Shown here in pieces: positions 5,288 to 5,398 of a DNA stretch of 5,398 nt. A program made the position numbers and the translations under genes. Source of the stretch: an uncultured Solirubrobacterales bacterium. Lineage in GTDB: Bacteria > Actinomycetota > Thermoleophilia > Solirubrobacterales > 70-9. How positions within the stretch are numbered: position 1 is the stretch's first letter; the number at the start of each line of letters is the position of its first letter. The notes under the pieces are model-generated. The model saw only the letters and a program-made list of their open reading frames with translations. It made no database searches and was not told the origin of the DNA. Location: NCBI GenBank assembly GCA_937910825.1, contig CALEMO010000197.1, positions 1 through 5,398 on the forward strand, written 5' to 3'.

Positions 5288-5398
5288 CCATGCCTGCGGC
5301 GGCAACGAGCCTTTTGCATGAAAGCTCGACCCCGGCCGCCATGACGTCGAGGTCGAGCACAAGTTCCGGGTCGGCGCAGAAGCCGAAACAGAGCCGGT
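5283..5398 (-). CDS. C-terminal end of an unidentified protein, 5' end outside window
   Basis: On the - strand a frame is open from the window edge (first full codon at 5396) to TAG at 5285-5283, giving 37 residues that start RLCFGFCADPELVLDLDV and end KRLVAAAGMV. Third positions are mostly G or C, as expected for a real gene here, and the composition is protein-like (FGFCADPELVLDLDVMAAG). It would end 15 bp before the mntR start, on the same strand, with its stop inside the candidate mntR operator. I do not recognise the family. The other two - strand frames look less protein-like, being rich in Ser or Arg, but the stretch is too short to be sure. Confidence 0.45.
   Translation of the reverse strand, partial: RLCFGFCADPELVLDLDVMAAGVELSCKRLVAAAGMV

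Overview
This is a GC-rich (roughly two-thirds G+C by eye), densely coding chromosomal window from a bacterium. The organism is most likely an actinomycetote. The evidence is a long MntR of the mycobacterial type, TANNNT -10 boxes placed just upstream of start codons with no Shine-Dalgarno sequence, and strong G/C at third codon positions. A deep actinobacterial lineage such as Thermoleophilia is possible, but the window alone cannot settle it. I see no tRNA, rRNA, CRISPR array, insertion sequence or phage gene.

Region 1 (1-1301, + strand) is the end of a methylmalonyl-CoA mutase operon: the C-terminal cobalamin-binding part of the mutase large subunit, overlapping by one base the GTPase MeaB that loads and protects the mutase's B12 cofactor. 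Region 2 (1298-3577, + strand) is a two-gene metal module. It has a candidate DtxR/MntR-family operator, a Tat-exported two-domain multicopper oxidase, and a translationally coupled ZIP-family metal transporter with an unusual extra N-terminal membrane anchor and extracytoplasmic beta-rich domain. Region 3 (3602-4351, - strand) is a class I SAM-dependent methyltransferase convergent with the ZIP gene. Region 4 (4427-4579, + strand) is a 50-codon ORF whose first ~24 residues look like the start of the DUF480/YceH family before turning into a proline-rich tail; it is probably a decayed gene. Region 5 (4590-5267, - strand) is an MntR-type regulator, with the C-terminal end of another - strand reading frame just upstream of it at the window edge.

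The most interesting reading joins regions 2 and 5. The 19 bases just upstream of mntR and the 19 bases ending 15 bp before the multicopper oxidase start agree at 14 of 19 positions, and both overlap promoter elements. This suggests that MntR controls both itself and the oxidase-ZIP pair. The pair would then be a metal-responsive module in which an exported oxidase works beside a ZIP permease, conceptually like the yeast Fet3-Ftr1 oxidase-permease pair but with a ZIP transporter. The metal (Mn, Fe, Zn or Cu) and the direction of the biology are inference.
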